Shown here in pieces: positions 8,400 through 17,295 of a DNA stretch of 64,000 bases. How positions within the stretch are numbered: position 1 is the stretch's first letter; every line of letters starts with the position of its first letter. The position numbers and the translations under genes are program-made. The notes beneath the pieces were generated by a model. The model made no database searches. It worked only from the letters and a program-made list of their open reading frames with translations, and was not told the DNA's origin. Source of the stretch: Methanoculleus bourgensis MS2 (GTDB taxonomy: Archaea > Halobacteriota > Methanomicrobia > Methanomicrobiales > Methanoculleaceae); contig NC_018227.2 in the NCBI RefSeq assembly GCF_000304355.2, forward strand, positions 1,612,001 to 1,676,000. The letters run 5' to 3'.

Positions 8400-9089
8400 A
8401 TGCAGAGTGTTATACGCAATCTCCTGGTCTTTTCTCTCATCGCCTGCGTCCTTATTGTTCTTCCCTCGAGTGCTCAGCCTTCCATAGGCGGGGACAACGG
8501 ATGGTATGCGGTCAACTGTAACGTGAACGGAGCACAGGTCTACTTCGACGACGAGTATAAGGGAACAATCGAGGCGGGCGTTCTCAACGTCCCGGTCTAC
8601 ACCACCGGAACCCCCTACAAGTCGTTCCGCGTCGAGAAAGACGGGTACGCCACCTACTACGGAGACGTCACCACGGTTCCCGGCAAAGGTGAGGTCTTCG
8701 ACCTCTACGCGACGCTGAACCCCGTCGAGCCCACTTCGGCGCCGCTGATCGGGGGAGATGTCGGCTGGTACACCGTCCACGCTAACGTTGACGGCGCGAC
8801 GGTCATGTTCGACAACGAGGCCAAAGGCGTCATCAGCCAGGGCGTCCTCTCCGTGCAGGTCTACACGACCGCAACACCGTACAAGACCTACACCGTCTCG
8901 ATGGATGGGTATCAGCCCTACACGGGCTCTATTGACCGGTATCCCGGCAAGGGAGAGACCGTCGACCTCTACGCGACGCTGAACCCCGTGGCGACTCCCA
9001 CACAGAAGTCGCCCCTCGCCCCGGTTCTCGCCGGCTGCGCCCTGCTGATCGCCGGGCTGCTGCTGGTTGCGGGAAGAAAGCAGGACTAA
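8400..9089 (+). CDS. Membrane-anchored protein with two PEGA domains
   Basis: A 229-residue surface protein: signal peptide (about 1-26), two PEGA-type beta domains, then a C-terminal membrane helix with RK(Q)D tail. The repeats are easily aligned: VNGAQVYFDDEYKGTIEAGV with VDGATVMFDNEAKGVISQGV, each followed by a VYTT.TPYK strand and ending KGE.(F/V)DLYATLNPV. PEGA domains are common in archaeal surface proteins and usually mediate attachment or structure. ATG 8400 is chosen over ATG 8382 because GGAGG ends 5-6 bases before it. Confidence 0.85.
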   Translation: MQSVIRNLLVFSLIACVLIVLPSSAQPSIGGDNGWYAVNCNVNGAQVYFDDEYKGTIEAGVLNVPVYTTGTPYKSFRVEKDGYATYYGDVTTVPGKGEVFDLYATLNPVEPTSAPLIGGDVGWYTVHANVDGATVMFDNEAKGVISQGVLSVQVYTTATPYKTYTVSMDGYQPYTGSIDRYPGKGETVDLYATLNPVATPTQKSPLAPVLAGCALLIAGLLLVAGRKQD

Positions 9090-9154
9090 TCTCTCACTTT
9101 TTTTATGCGTTTACCGCGCCCGCATGCCACGGGCGGAACGGGGTATTCCCGATA

Positions 9155-9994
9155 TCAGAAATACATTCCACCCTTTTCGTATGCCGCCCTGCGGTCACGC
9201 GCCATCTGCAGCAATAGCTCTTCCACCTCCGGGTCGCCGCAGACGTATCCTCTCCAGGCTTCGGTGTTGGGCTCCTCGGGGACGATGATGATCCCCTTAT
9301 GCTCTGCGACCCGGTCCAGGATGAGGGCTGCTGCTTTATCGACGGGATACGCATCATCAGGGATTCTCAGCTCACCGTAGGCTTTACCATCGATTGCTTT
9401 GTTGAAGATGGGGGTCGCGATATTCGCGGGACAGACGACCGAGAAATGGAGCCCTTTGTCCGCGAACTCGTACTTCAGGCATTCGGTAAGACCGGTGACG
9501 CCGTATTTTGTAAGGGAATAGAGCGCCTGGAACGGGAACGGAATAAGGCCCGCGACCGATCCGGTATTTACGATGTGGCCGGACCCCTGCTTGAGCATGA
9601 TCGGTACGGCGGCGTGGACCCCGTAAATGACGCTCCAGAGGTTGACGTCGATGATGGTCTTCCAGTCCTCGAGGGTGGCCGTCTCGAACTGGAGGGTGCC
9701 CCCGACCCCGGCGTTGTTGAAGAGCATGTCCAGCCGGCCTGCCTCTGCCGCCGCACCCGCGATACCCTTCTCGACCTCCTCCTGCTTCGTCACGTCCATA
9801 ATAAGCGTGCGGACCCGGTCGCCGTATGCAGAGAGCTGATCGGCGGCCCGGGCAATCTTCTCCGGACTGCGTCCCGCCATGTAGACGATTGCCCCCCGCC
9901 TCAGGAGTTCTTCGCTCACTGCATACCCGATCCCGGAGTTTGCACCGGTTACGATACAGATGTTACCCTTGTAATACCCGGAATCACTCATCAA
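9155..9994 (-). CDS. Short-chain dehydrogenase/reductase (SDR)
   Basis: A classical SDR of 279 residues. The cofactor loop TGANSGIG (about residues 16-23), NNAG in the middle and the catalytic S...YSLTK are all present. An Arg in AGRSPEK after the second strand hints at NADP(H). It lies 27 bases downstream of the acetoacetate decarboxylase-like gene on the same strand and is probably co-transcribed, so both may act on one small keto or hydroxy acid. The substrate cannot be read from sequence. Confidence 0.88.
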   Translation of the reverse strand: MMSDSGYYKGNICIVTGANSGIGYAVSEELLRRGAIVYMAGRSPEKIARAADQLSAYGDRVRTLIMDVTKQEEVEKGIAGAAAEAGRLDMLFNNAGVGGTLQFETATLEDWKTIIDVNLWSVIYGVHAAVPIMLKQGSGHIVNTGSVAGLIPFPFQALYSLTKYGVTGLTECLKYEFADKGLHFSVVCPANIATPIFNKAIDGKAYGELRIPDDAYPVDKAAALILDRVAEHKGIIIVPEEPNTEAWRGYVCGDPEVEELLLQMARDRRAAYEKGGMYF

Positions 9995-10021
9995 TCATCT
10001 CCTCCCATTGATCAATCACGC

Positions 10022-10816
10022 TCATTCGATGACCCTGGCACCCATAGCACGAAGGACAGCCCTTCCCTCCGCAAGTATCGCCCCGGTCACCCTTTTCACG
10101 GGGAGAGCGGCGAGGCTGTTGATGATGTGATACTGCATCGGGTTCTGCATCGGGGTCAGTTCGGTCCATCGAAGGCTGCCCTTCCCGGCCTGTGCCGTCT
10201 CCACCTCCATGCTCTGGGGGTAGAGGACGAACTGACTCAACTCCGCTCCGGGAGCGCCTACTTTTGGGATGTACCGCCATCCCAGGGTGTTTATGGAGAC
10301 GAACTGAGACCTGACGGCATCCAGTTCCTTCCCGGTTATCGCCCCGGTGGCCGTAAACTCCATGGTGAGGAAGGTGTTTCCTTCATAACTGATAGTAGTG
10401 GCGTAGTGGGGCGTTACGATGTGCAGATCCTCAATATCCGCGTAAACCTTCGGGATGCCGGTCTGTTCCCGCCCCCCGAGGATGGGTGCGGTTTTGTTCT
10501 CCCAGACCACCAGCGTGTATGCACCGTCGAGCTCGTCCTTCTTTCCGTGGAACCGGACCGGCGCCGCCACATTGATCAGGTTGTACTGGCCGCCGTGCAT
10601 CCAGTTGATCTCGGAGAACTTGTTGAAACTGACCTCCACTTCAGGGGCCAACAACTCAAATCCTTCCGGAATGTACTGTTCAAGAAGTTCTTTGTCGGTC
10701 TCATAACTGATAGCAAGGGCCGTCGATCGCTGCGTGATCAGCGTCCCGGAATCGAATTTGCATCCCCCAAAGTGGGGAGGCATCAGATACGTGAAGTCGT
10801 CCTGCGGTCGGAACAC
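10022..10816 (-). CDS. Acetoacetate decarboxylase family protein
   Basis: A 264-residue member of the acetoacetate decarboxylase fold. [14 protein letters not shown] (about residues 116-129) matches the region holding the Schiff-base lysine of the family, and the N-terminal YIPEGFELL and C-terminal beta segments agree. The family includes true decarboxylases and enzymes acting as dehydratases or aldolases, so the reaction is open. First gene of an operon with the SDR gene. Such pairs are unusual in methanogens and may be acquired. Confidence 0.75.
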   Translation of the reverse strand: MFRPQDDFTYLMPPHFGGCKFDSGTLITQRSTALAISYETDKELLEQYIPEGFELLAPEVEVSFNKFSEINWMHGGQYNLINVAAPVRFHGKKDELDGAYTLVVWENKTAPILGGREQTGIPKVYADIEDLHIVTPHYATTISYEGNTFLTMEFTATGAITGKELDAVRSQFVSINTLGWRYIPKVGAPGAELSQFVLYPQSMEVETAQAGKGSLRWTELTPMQNPMQYHIINSLAALPVKRVTGAILAEGRAVLRAMGARVIE

Positions 10817-11037
10817 GGATATCCTCAGTTATCCCAAAATGATACTGCTGGATATACCTTCCGATGTGATCGTGCAGCGGAGATACGGGGTCCTGCCGCC
10901 GGCGCGATTCGGCGGAGACCGCACCGGAACCCAAAATAGGCAACTATAAATAAATCCTGCATGCTAAACGGATTATTTATCCCTGAGGGGCTCATTTGAA
11001 TGCCCGTTGCCGAATATACCAAAGGAGGATTAGGGAT

Positions 11038-11688
11038 TTGGTAGTTGACAGTCAGCGGGACCAAACAATCTCTTCAAACGTCAGGGGTGAGTCCGACCTT
11101 ACCCTTGAGGTTGTCATCCTGCTCATCTTCGGAGTGTTCATGCTCCTCTTCGGGTTGCTGCTGTTCAGGATTCATGCGGGAGAACTGCCGTATACCCCGG
11201 ACAGCACCTACGGACTTTTCCTGGCACTCGTCTCTTTCCAGATCGTCACGATGGGAAAGACCCCATTCGGCGATCTCCGGCGTTCCTGGGCGGTTATCAT
11301 ACTTGGCATATGCACGGCGGTCCTCGGGATGATCGCCTGCTTCGTTCCCGAACCGCTGACCGAACTGGCTCGTATCCTTGTTGGCGTTATGCTTTTTGCC
11401 GGAGGGGCCGTTCTCCTCCTGCAACTGCTCTTCTCCGAAGAGAGGGGAAGAGCATGGATGAAGATCTCCGGGCTACTCCGGCAACTGACGATTGCCTGCG
11501 CCCTTGTGTACGTCATGTCGATCGTGTTAGGCCTTGTTACCCTCCTCCCCGGCATCACGACTGACCCGCAGACCGCGGTACTGCTCATCATCTACGGCAT
11601 CAGCATCTTCTACCTCTCGTGGTGTATTCAGAACGTGACCAGACGGTACCCTCCCGAAGAAACAACAAAGCCTGCTCGAGTGACATGA
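11038..11688 (+). CDS. Multipass membrane protein, paralogue of the next gene
   Basis: A 216-residue membrane protein with five or six hydrophobic helices and the internal motif LARILVGVMLFAGGAVLLLQ. I start at TTG 11038 because AAAGGAGG (11021-11028) lies 9 bases before it. No family is recognised with certainty; the arrangement recalls HdeD/DUF308-like proteins. It aligns along its length with the product of 11685-12320: IVTMGKTPFGDLRRSW against MMTLGETPIGQYNRSW. The stop overlaps the next start by ATGA. Confidence 0.65.
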   Translation: MVVDSQRDQTISSNVRGESDLTLEVVILLIFGVFMLLFGLLLFRIHAGELPYTPDSTYGLFLALVSFQIVTMGKTPFGDLRRSWAVIILGICTAVLGMIACFVPEPLTELARILVGVMLFAGGAVLLLQLLFSEERGRAWMKISGLLRQLTIACALVYVMSIVLGLVTLLPGITTDPQTAVLLIIYGISIFYLSWCIQNVTRRYPPEETTKPARVT

Positions 11689-12320
11689 CCCCGGACGAAC
11701 TTCATGCAAAAGACGGTTTCAGATTCTTCAGGGATGCCTCCCTCTCCCTCCCGGTTGCACTGCTCATCCTGGTTGGGGTCTTCTTAACACTCCTTGGAGT
11801 GCTGCTCTTTCCGGTAAACATCGGGGTAATCCCGTTTTCCCCGGACGGTCAGCTCGGCCTGCTGCTCGTTATCATCGCCATTCAGATGATGACCCTGGGC
11901 GAGACCCCGATAGGCCAGTACAACCGTTCATGGTTCCTGATAGCACTGGGGATCGTATTCGCCGCCATGGGGATCGTCTCATGCATCGTTCCGGGAATCC
12001 TGACCGGCGTGATCCGGGTGCTCATCGGGCTCCTGAACATCATCGGGGGAGCTGTGCTCCTGACAAAGCGGGTTCTCCCGGTACTGCACACCGCCAGAGA
12101 CCCCGGGGCTGAGCCCGTCGTCTTCCCTCCCGTCATCAAACACCTGCTGGTCACCCAGACCGTACTCAATATCGTAGCAATCGCTTTCGGTATAACCATG
12201 CTCATACCGGGCCTCGTCCCCGGTATCGTCATTGCAGGAATCCTCGTGATCAACGGCCTGCTTCTCTTTGCACTGGCATACATCCTTCAGCAGGTAGAGG
12301 CGACGGCATCCTGGTTATGA
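11685..12320 (+). CDS. Multipass membrane protein, paralogue of the preceding gene
   Basis: A 211-residue protein with about six membrane helices. It shares order of helices and the motif TLGETPIGQYNRSW (about residues 69-82) with its upstream neighbour, so the pair arose by tandem duplication. The soluble N-terminus is short (TPDELHAKDGFRFFRDAS). The ATG at 11685 overlaps the upstream stop, which suggests coupled translation and perhaps a heteromeric complex. Function unknown. Confidence 0.65.
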   Translation: MTPDELHAKDGFRFFRDASLSLPVALLILVGVFLTLLGVLLFPVNIGVIPFSPDGQLGLLLVIIAIQMMTLGETPIGQYNRSWFLIALGIVFAAMGIVSCIVPGILTGVIRVLIGLLNIIGGAVLLTKRVLPVLHTARDPGAEPVVFPPVIKHLLVTQTVLNIVAIAFGITMLIPGLVPGIVIAGILVINGLLLFALAYILQQVEATASWL

Positions 12321-13164
12321 CGATGCACGCCGGAGGATGGGACAGCCGGTACCTCACTGTTGCAGCCGCACCTATCTGAGACGGTGCTCGCCCAGGGCCG
12401 TGGAGAGGCTCGCGGGTTCAACGATCGCGCTCCCTGGCCGGGCCTTCGTGGTTGCAACAACTTCAGGACCACATGGCAGACTCCGACCCTGCACGCGATA
12501 CATAGGCTCTTCCAATGGGGCCGGCTCGAACAGACTGTGAGGTTGTCCCAGAACACCATGACGGGGAGGGGGACACCCCTTCCCGGACCCTCCCCCGTGT
12601 CGCGATACCCAATGGAAAGCCGTTTCACCCTCCTGGCCCAGGATATGGTGCAGATGGGAGATCTCCAGGAAGTACGTGCTCCGACCAGGGTAGATCGGAG
12701 GTTCGGAGATCTTTTTGGGGCTACTTCCGTGTGCTCCGGAATGTGTTGCAAACCATCCCTGGTCGCCGGGACTTAATCTCCCTTAAATCCTTCTATTCCA
12801 AAAATAAAGCCCAATATTGGGGTAATAATCACTCCTGATCTCTTTGCAACACCCTTTGCAACAGTAATTTCAACGGCGGTTGCAACTATCATCCGGAGGC
12901 GACGGGGAGGGATCGTGGGGGCGAACCGGCAGCAGTAGGGGCACGGTTTGCGACCCCGGCCCCCGGGTATCCCTCTTGCGGTCAACCATCTTCTCTCCGG
13001 CGCCCCATCGTTCTCCAGGATGAGATTATGGAACACAGGCAGAGCGAAGAGCGTTACGAGCGAAGGAGGAGATGAGTGCACGTTCACGCTCTCAGATGAG
13101 GCACACGAATTTTTGCGCGAATATGCAACAGGTGCTTCCTGATTCGTTGACTCCCGGTATTGAG
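12321..13164. other. Gene-free stretch of about 850 bases
   Basis: Open frames of up to 154 codons occur on both strands, but none has a plausible start signal, domain or consistent codon use. Several short GTTGCAAC/TTGCAAC words cluster at about 12842-12890. A plus-strand frame ending in DECTFTLSDEAHEFLREYA (about 13069-13130) reads like the tail of a real protein and may be a gene fragment. The block ends at the damaged tRNA-Asn copy, so it may be the scar of an element once inserted there. Confidence 0.4.
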
Positions 13165-13169
13165 CGCTC

Positions 13170-13215
13170 GAACCGCTGACATGCTGGTTAACAACCAGCC
13201 ACTCTACGACTAAGG
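13170..13215 (-). pseudogene. Partial degenerate copy of tRNA-Asn
   Basis: On the minus strand this stretch repeats the D-stem, anticodon arm and variable region of the intact tRNA-Asn that lies 22 bases away. The anticodon arm GCTGG-TTGTTAA-CCAGC still pairs and carries GTT. The T arm is altered and no acceptor stem can be formed. It is either a tandem duplicate that decayed or the leftover attachment site of an integrated element. Confidence 0.7.
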
Positions 13216-13236
13216 AATCGAAGGAAAATAACAGAA

Positions 13237-13309
13237 CGCCGCCAACAGGACTCGAACCTGTGACATGCTGGTTAACAGCCAGCCACTCTACCAACTGAGT
13301 TATGGCGGC
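13237..13309 (-). tRNA. tRNA-Asn (GTT)
   Basis: A 73-nt cloverleaf on the minus strand: acceptor GCCGCCA/TGGCGGC, T8-A9, D arm with GTTGGTA, anticodon arm GCTGG-CTGTTAA-CCAGC with anticodon GTT (plus-strand 13274-13276), and T arm ACAGG-TTCGAGT-CCTGT. The discriminator base is G. CCA is not encoded. Confidence 0.97.
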
Positions 13310-13348
13310 ACAAGGATAAGTGCTCTATAATGTCTTTCCTGAATCGTA

Positions 13349-13672
13349 TTAAAGATTTTGGGAATTCTCCTTCTTGATGGCCTCAAGGAGAGCGATCAGC
13401 TCATCGACCCGCGCCTCCAGGCCCCCGAGAAGATCGGCTGCACGCGCCGTAGCCACCGCACCCGCCGGGGAGGCGCGGATGTAGCCCTCCTGCTCGAGGA
13501 TCCGCAGCGAGTAGCGGACCCGGTGGTAGGGAAGATCCAGGATGTCGGAGAGCTTCATGATACCGATGGGCTGGTACTCCACGACCGCCCGGATCACCTC
13601 AAGATGCCTTGATGCAAGTTCGATCTCGGACTTCAGTTTTGTCAGCATAATATACGCGCTACGGTTGTTCAT
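13349..13672 (-). CDS. Winged helix-turn-helix regulator
   Basis: A 107-residue protein with a helix-turn-helix and wing over about residues 28-75 (LSDILDLPYHRVRYSLRILE, then QEGYIRAS) and a C-terminal leucine-rich helix that could dimerise. I start at ATG 13672, which overlaps the upstream gene by 14 bases and has AAGGT before it. ATG 13648 (MLTKLKSE) is an alternative. It forms an operon with the small membrane protein gene 13659-13892, which it might regulate or sense. Confidence 0.7.
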   Translation of the reverse strand: MNNRSAYIMLTKLKSEIELASRHLEVIRAVVEYQPIGIMKLSDILDLPYHRVRYSLRILEQEGYIRASPAGAVATARAADLLGGLEARVDELIALLEAIKKENSQNL

Positions 13673-13892
13673 GCAGCCAGACCTTTGTCTGGTAATACCA
13701 CTTCCGGAACGAGACCGAGAAGACTGCCCCGACGGCAAGGAGGAAGATGCCGATCCCGAGGCCGAGGGTGCTTGAGGGCGCGAACCGGAAGAGGATGAAG
13801 ACACCCATGGCGAAACAGAGGATGATGATGTTTAACATGACCGTCAGCATGACGAACCTGCCCTTGAAGGCCTTTTTGGCTGCCTCATCCAT
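13659..13892 (-). CDS. Small two-helix membrane protein
   Basis: 77 residues with a positively charged N-terminus (DEAAKKAFKGRF) and two membrane helices (about 14-36 and 43-62), ending in a basic tail WYYQTKVWLHEQP. No known family. It overlaps the regulator gene downstream, and lies divergently from the Xaa-Pro dipeptidase gene. Confidence 0.65.
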   Translation of the reverse strand: MDEAAKKAFKGRFVMLTVMLNIIILCFAMGVFILFRFAPSSTLGLGIGIFLLAVGAVFSVSFRKWYYQTKVWLHEQP

Positions 13893-13951
13893 TATTCATA
13901 CTTGATCGTGGTGGTAAAAGTACTTGTGGTTTCAACAGAAGAGTTGATAAA

Positions 13952-15082
13952 ATGAATGGACTGGATTCTGCTATCCGGGATGCCGGAGCAGCAGCATACG
14001 CGGCCTACGGCTCATCCGCGGATGCCGGGGTGCGCTACCTGACCCGGTTCCGCACCACCGACCCCGTAGTCTACGTAAAGAAACAGGGCGAGCGCGGAAT
14101 ACTGGTCATCCCGCAGATGGAACACGAACGGGCGGTCCGTGAATCGTCTGCCGCGGTCGTCACCCGTGCCGACGCCGGCTACCTCGAGTACATCAAAGCC
14201 GGGGAACCGCGCTGGCGGGCGACCGCACACATGATCGCGGACCTCGCCGCCGGTCCCGTCCTCGTTCCCGCGACCTTCCCGCTCGCCCTCGCCCGGGAAC
14301 TCGAGTCGTTCCACCCGGTCGTCCTTGACGCTGCAGGAACAGTCGAGGGGATGCGGGCGGTCAAGACGCAGGATGAGATCGAGCAGATACGCTCGGTGCA
14401 GCGCGCCACCGAGGCGGCGATGGAGCGGGGGATCGCGCTCATCAGGGCGTCCCGCTCAAAGGGCGGCATCCTCCACCTGGACGATCGCCCCCTCACCGCT
14501 GAAGCCGTCCGGGCAGAGATGCACACCTTCCTCCTCGCCCGGGGCTGCCGGGGGATTGACACCATCGTCTCCTGCGGCCCCGACACCGCCCTCCCGCACA
14601 ACCTCGGCACCGGGCCGCTCCTTGAGAACGAACCGATCGTCATCGACATCTTCCCGCAGGACGAACTCTCCGGCTACCACGCCGACATGACCCGGACGGT
14701 AGTGAAGGGCGAGCCCTCCCCCGCGATCCGGGAGATGTATGAGGCGGTCAGGGACGCAAAGGCCCTCGGCGCGTCGGAGGTCCGAGCAGGCGCCGTCGGC
14801 GCCGATCTCCACTACGCGGTGGTGGAGTTCTTCCGCGACCGCGGCTACGAGAGCAACACCCAGGGGTTCGTCCACAGCCTCGGCCACGGCGTCGGCCTCG
14901 AGGTGCACGAAGAACCGTCGCTCGGCCCCCGGGGAGGTGCGCTCGTCGCCGGGAACGTCATCACCATCGAGCCCGGGCTCTACTACCCCGGGACCGGCGG
15001 CATCCGCCTCGAAGATATGGGCGCGGTGACAGAGACCGGGTTCGACCGGTTCACCCAATACACAGAGGAACTAATCATATGA
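13952..15082 (+). CDS. pepQ: Xaa-Pro dipeptidase/aminopeptidase (M24 family)
   Basis: A 376-residue cytoplasmic metallopeptidase with a creatinase-like N-terminal domain (about 1-135) and an M24 pita-bread domain. The metal ligands are visible: two Asp in VIDIFPQDELSGYHADMTRT, His in FVHSLGHGVGLEVHEEP, Glu in ITIEPGLYYPG and Glu in IRLEDMGAV. It would cleave peptides before proline. The stop overlaps the methionine aminopeptidase gene by ATGA, so two M24 enzymes form one operon. Confidence 0.88.
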   Translation: MNGLDSAIRDAGAAAYAAYGSSADAGVRYLTRFRTTDPVVYVKKQGERGILVIPQMEHERAVRESSAAVVTRADAGYLEYIKAGEPRWRATAHMIADLAAGPVLVPATFPLALARELESFHPVVLDAAGTVEGMRAVKTQDEIEQIRSVQRATEAAMERGIALIRASRSKGGILHLDDRPLTAEAVRAEMHTFLLARGCRGIDTIVSCGPDTALPHNLGTGPLLENEPIVIDIFPQDELSGYHADMTRTVVKGEPSPAIREMYEAVRDAKALGASEVRAGAVGADLHYAVVEFFRDRGYESNTQGFVHSLGHGVGLEVHEEPSLGPRGGALVAGNVITIEPGLYYPGTGGIRLEDMGAVTETGFDRFTQYTEELII

Positions 15083-15960
15083 TCATGAACGATGAAGTCT
15101 ACGACGCCTACCGGGAGGCAGGAGCACTTGCACGGAAGGTGCTCCACCGGGGTGCAGGGCTCGTGAAGGAGGGGGCAGGCATCCTTGAGATGGTCGAAGA
15201 GACCGAAGCGATGGTGACAGACGAGGGCGCAATCCTCGCCTTCCCCCTCAACGTCTCCTTAAACGAGGCCGCGGCCCACGACACCGCCATGCCCGGGGAC
15301 GAGCGGATGTTTGCCGCGGGCGACCTTGTCAAGGTCGACCTCGGGGTGCAGGTCGACGGCTACATCGCCGACACCGCCCTGACCGTCGACCTCGGCGACC
15401 ACGCGAAACTTGTGGAGGCATCCCGGGCAGCCCTCGAGGCGGCGATCGCCATCGTCCGCCCGGGCATCACGACCGGGGAGATCGGGGCGGTCATCCAGGC
15501 AACCATCGAGGAGCACAACTATAAACCGGTCGCAAACCTCACCGGGCACGGCCTCGACCGCTACGACCTCCACTCAGCACCCACCATCCCGAACATCGCG
15601 ATGAGCGGCGGGGCGGTTATCGAGGAGGGCATGGTCTTTGCAATCGAGCCCTTCGCCACAACGGGGTCCGGGAGGGTCACCGAGGCGGCGCGCGTGGAGA
15701 TCTACCAGCAGATCGCGGCCCGGCCCGCCCGCCTGCCGTCGGCAAAGCGGGTGCTCGAGACGGCACGGCCGCGGCGGGGGCTCCCGTTCTCCCGCCGCTG
15801 GGTCCCGGGCGACAAGGTCGATATCGGACTTATGAACCTGGTGCGGTCCGGGATCCTCCACCCCTTCCCGGTGCTGCACGACGTGCCGGGGTCGTTCGTC
15901 TCACAGGCCGAGCATACCCTGGTCGTCACGGCCGACGGTTGCGAGGTCACCACCCGGTGA
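15079..15960 (+). CDS. map: Methionine aminopeptidase, type II
   Basis: A 293-residue archaeal/eukaryal-type enzyme that removes the initiator methionine. Ligands: Asp in VKVDLGVQVDGYIADTA (two), His in LTGHGLDRYDLH, Glu in FAIEPFATTG and Glu in QAEHTLVV. The insertion of about 60 residues between the two Glu ligands (QQIAARPARLPSAKRV and following) is the type II helical subdomain. Start at ATG 15079 by overlap with pepQ; ATG 15085 is also possible. Confidence 0.92.
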   Translation: MIMNDEVYDAYREAGALARKVLHRGAGLVKEGAGILEMVEETEAMVTDEGAILAFPLNVSLNEAAAHDTAMPGDERMFAAGDLVKVDLGVQVDGYIADTALTVDLGDHAKLVEASRAALEAAIAIVRPGITTGEIGAVIQATIEEHNYKPVANLTGHGLDRYDLHSAPTIPNIAMSGGAVIEEGMVFAIEPFATTGSGRVTEAARVEIYQQIAARPARLPSAKRVLETARPRRGLPFSRRWVPGDKVDIGLMNLVRSGILHPFPVLHDVPGSFVSQAEHTLVVTADGCEVTTR

Positions 15961-16004
15961 GGTATGCTTATTGATGTCGCGCGCCTATATGTCAGTTCAT
16001 AGAT

Positions 16005-17294
16005 ATGACCACCGATACGGGTACGCGTGACGTCCTCGCCATCATGGAGCTCCTGCTCACCGCGGAGATATTCAACCGGAACCAGGATCTCGGCATCAAC
16101 GACCTTCGCCCGCGCTGCCGGGAGTTCTTTGGTGCCGGGATCGGCGGGAACACCGAGGTGAAGCGCCCGCTGATCGTGAGCGAAGGAGCGATCAAGAAGG
16201 TGCTCGGCGTCCCCGACGCCGTCTGCCAGGCCGTCCGCCGGAACCCGTTCGTCGGCTACGATGAGTTCGGGCAGCGCCTGAGCCTGCCCTCGCTCGACGC
16301 AGCGGCGGGATGGTTCCTCAAGAAGGGCGGGGGCCCGCTGGTCGAGGAGAACCCCGCCCTGGCCTCGTATTTTGAAGGGAAGGACGGCGTCCAGGTCAGG
16401 TACCAGGACGTCCGGGCGAAGAATCCCCGGTTTGAGGATACGAAGGAGTATATGGAGGCGAAGGTCTCCCGCCTCATCGGGGAGAATGAGGAGATGCGGG
16501 AGGCTCGCGACCTGATCATCATCAGTGCGCCGAATGAGGTCGAGTCTACGCTCGATAACCTGGTCTGCACCCCCCGGCAGGAGGAGACTATCAGGAAGAT
16601 CGGCGTCGCCCTCGAGCACCGGGACTTCTTAAAGCAGCAGCGGATCTACGAGTTTGGGCGGCTCCTCTTCGTCGGTCCGCCCGGCACCGGGAAGACGTCG
16701 CTTGCGCTTGCGATGTCCCGGGAACTCCACATGCCGATCCTCGAAGTCCGCCTCGCGATGGTCACCTCCCAGTACCTGGGCGAGACCTCGAAGAACATCG
16801 ACCGGATCTTTGACCTCGCGAAGAAACTCGCCCCCTGCATCCTCTTCATCGACGAGTTTGATTTCGTTGCGAAGACCCGGGTCAGCGACGACCACGGCGC
16901 GATGAAGCGCGCTGTGAATATGCTTCTGAAAAACATCGACCAGATCAGTTTCGTGAAGAACGGCGTCCTCCTCATCGGGGCGACGAACCATCCCCGCATC
17001 CTCGACGAGGCGGCCTGGCGGCGGTTCGACGAGGTGGTGGAGTTCCCGCTCCCTGACCAGGCGATGCGGCAGGCGATCCTCGAAAAGATCGCCGCTGCAA
17101 TCGACTGCAACTGCGACTTCGCCGACCTCGCGGCACAGACGGAGGGGTTCTCGGGCTCCGACCTCCGGATGATGATGAAGGAGGCGGTGATCTCGGCGCT
17201 GATGGAGGACCGGCGCCACCTTGATGCGGCAGACATCGAGCGGGGTCTTCTCAGGGTCGAAGAGCGCAATGTCATCCGCGACACCGGATACTGA
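16005..17294 (+). CDS. AAA-family ATPase
   Basis: A 429-residue protein. The N-terminal half (1-200) has no recognised domain. The AAA domain has Walker A GPPGTGKT (about 223-230), Walker B CILFIDEFDF, sensor 1 LLIGATNHPR, an arginine-finger region DEAAWRRFDEVVEFPLP and a lid with GFSGSDLRMMMKEA. The layout resembles Cdc48/proteasome-ATPase type AAA modules with a different N-domain, suggesting remodelling of some protein client. A metallo-beta-lactamase gene begins one base after its stop. Confidence 0.85.
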   Translation: MTTDTGTRDVLAIMELLLTAEIFNRNQDLGINDLRPRCREFFGAGIGGNTEVKRPLIVSEGAIKKVLGVPDAVCQAVRRNPFVGYDEFGQRLSLPSLDAAAGWFLKKGGGPLVEENPALASYFEGKDGVQVRYQDVRAKNPRFEDTKEYMEAKVSRLIGENEEMREARDLIIISAPNEVESTLDNLVCTPRQEETIRKIGVALEHRDFLKQQRIYEFGRLLFVGPPGTGKTSLALAMSRELHMPILEVRLAMVTSQYLGETSKNIDRIFDLAKKLAPCILFIDEFDFVAKTRVSDDHGAMKRAVNMLLKNIDQISFVKNGVLLIGATNHPRILDEAAWRRFDEVVEFPLPDQAMRQAILEKIAAAIDCNCDFADLAAQTEGFSGSDLRMMMKEAVISALMEDRRHLDAADIERGLLRVEERNVIRDTGY

Positions 17295-17295
17295 C

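Noticed and set aside
9299-10939. 546-codon plus-strand open frame
   Set aside because: It is antisense to the SDR and acetoacetate decarboxylase-like genes, both of which have clear motifs; the long frame is a by-product of their high GC3.
12360-12776. Possible protein genes on either strand
   Set aside because: No start signal, no domain, and codon use unlike the surrounding genes; described as gene-free.
12773-13294. Minus-strand frame containing MVEWLAVNQHVTGSSPVGG
   Set aside because: This is the translation of the tRNA-Asn gene and its partial copy, a common false protein.
15702-16619. 305-codon minus-strand open frame
   Set aside because: Antisense to map and the AAA ATPase gene, no motif.
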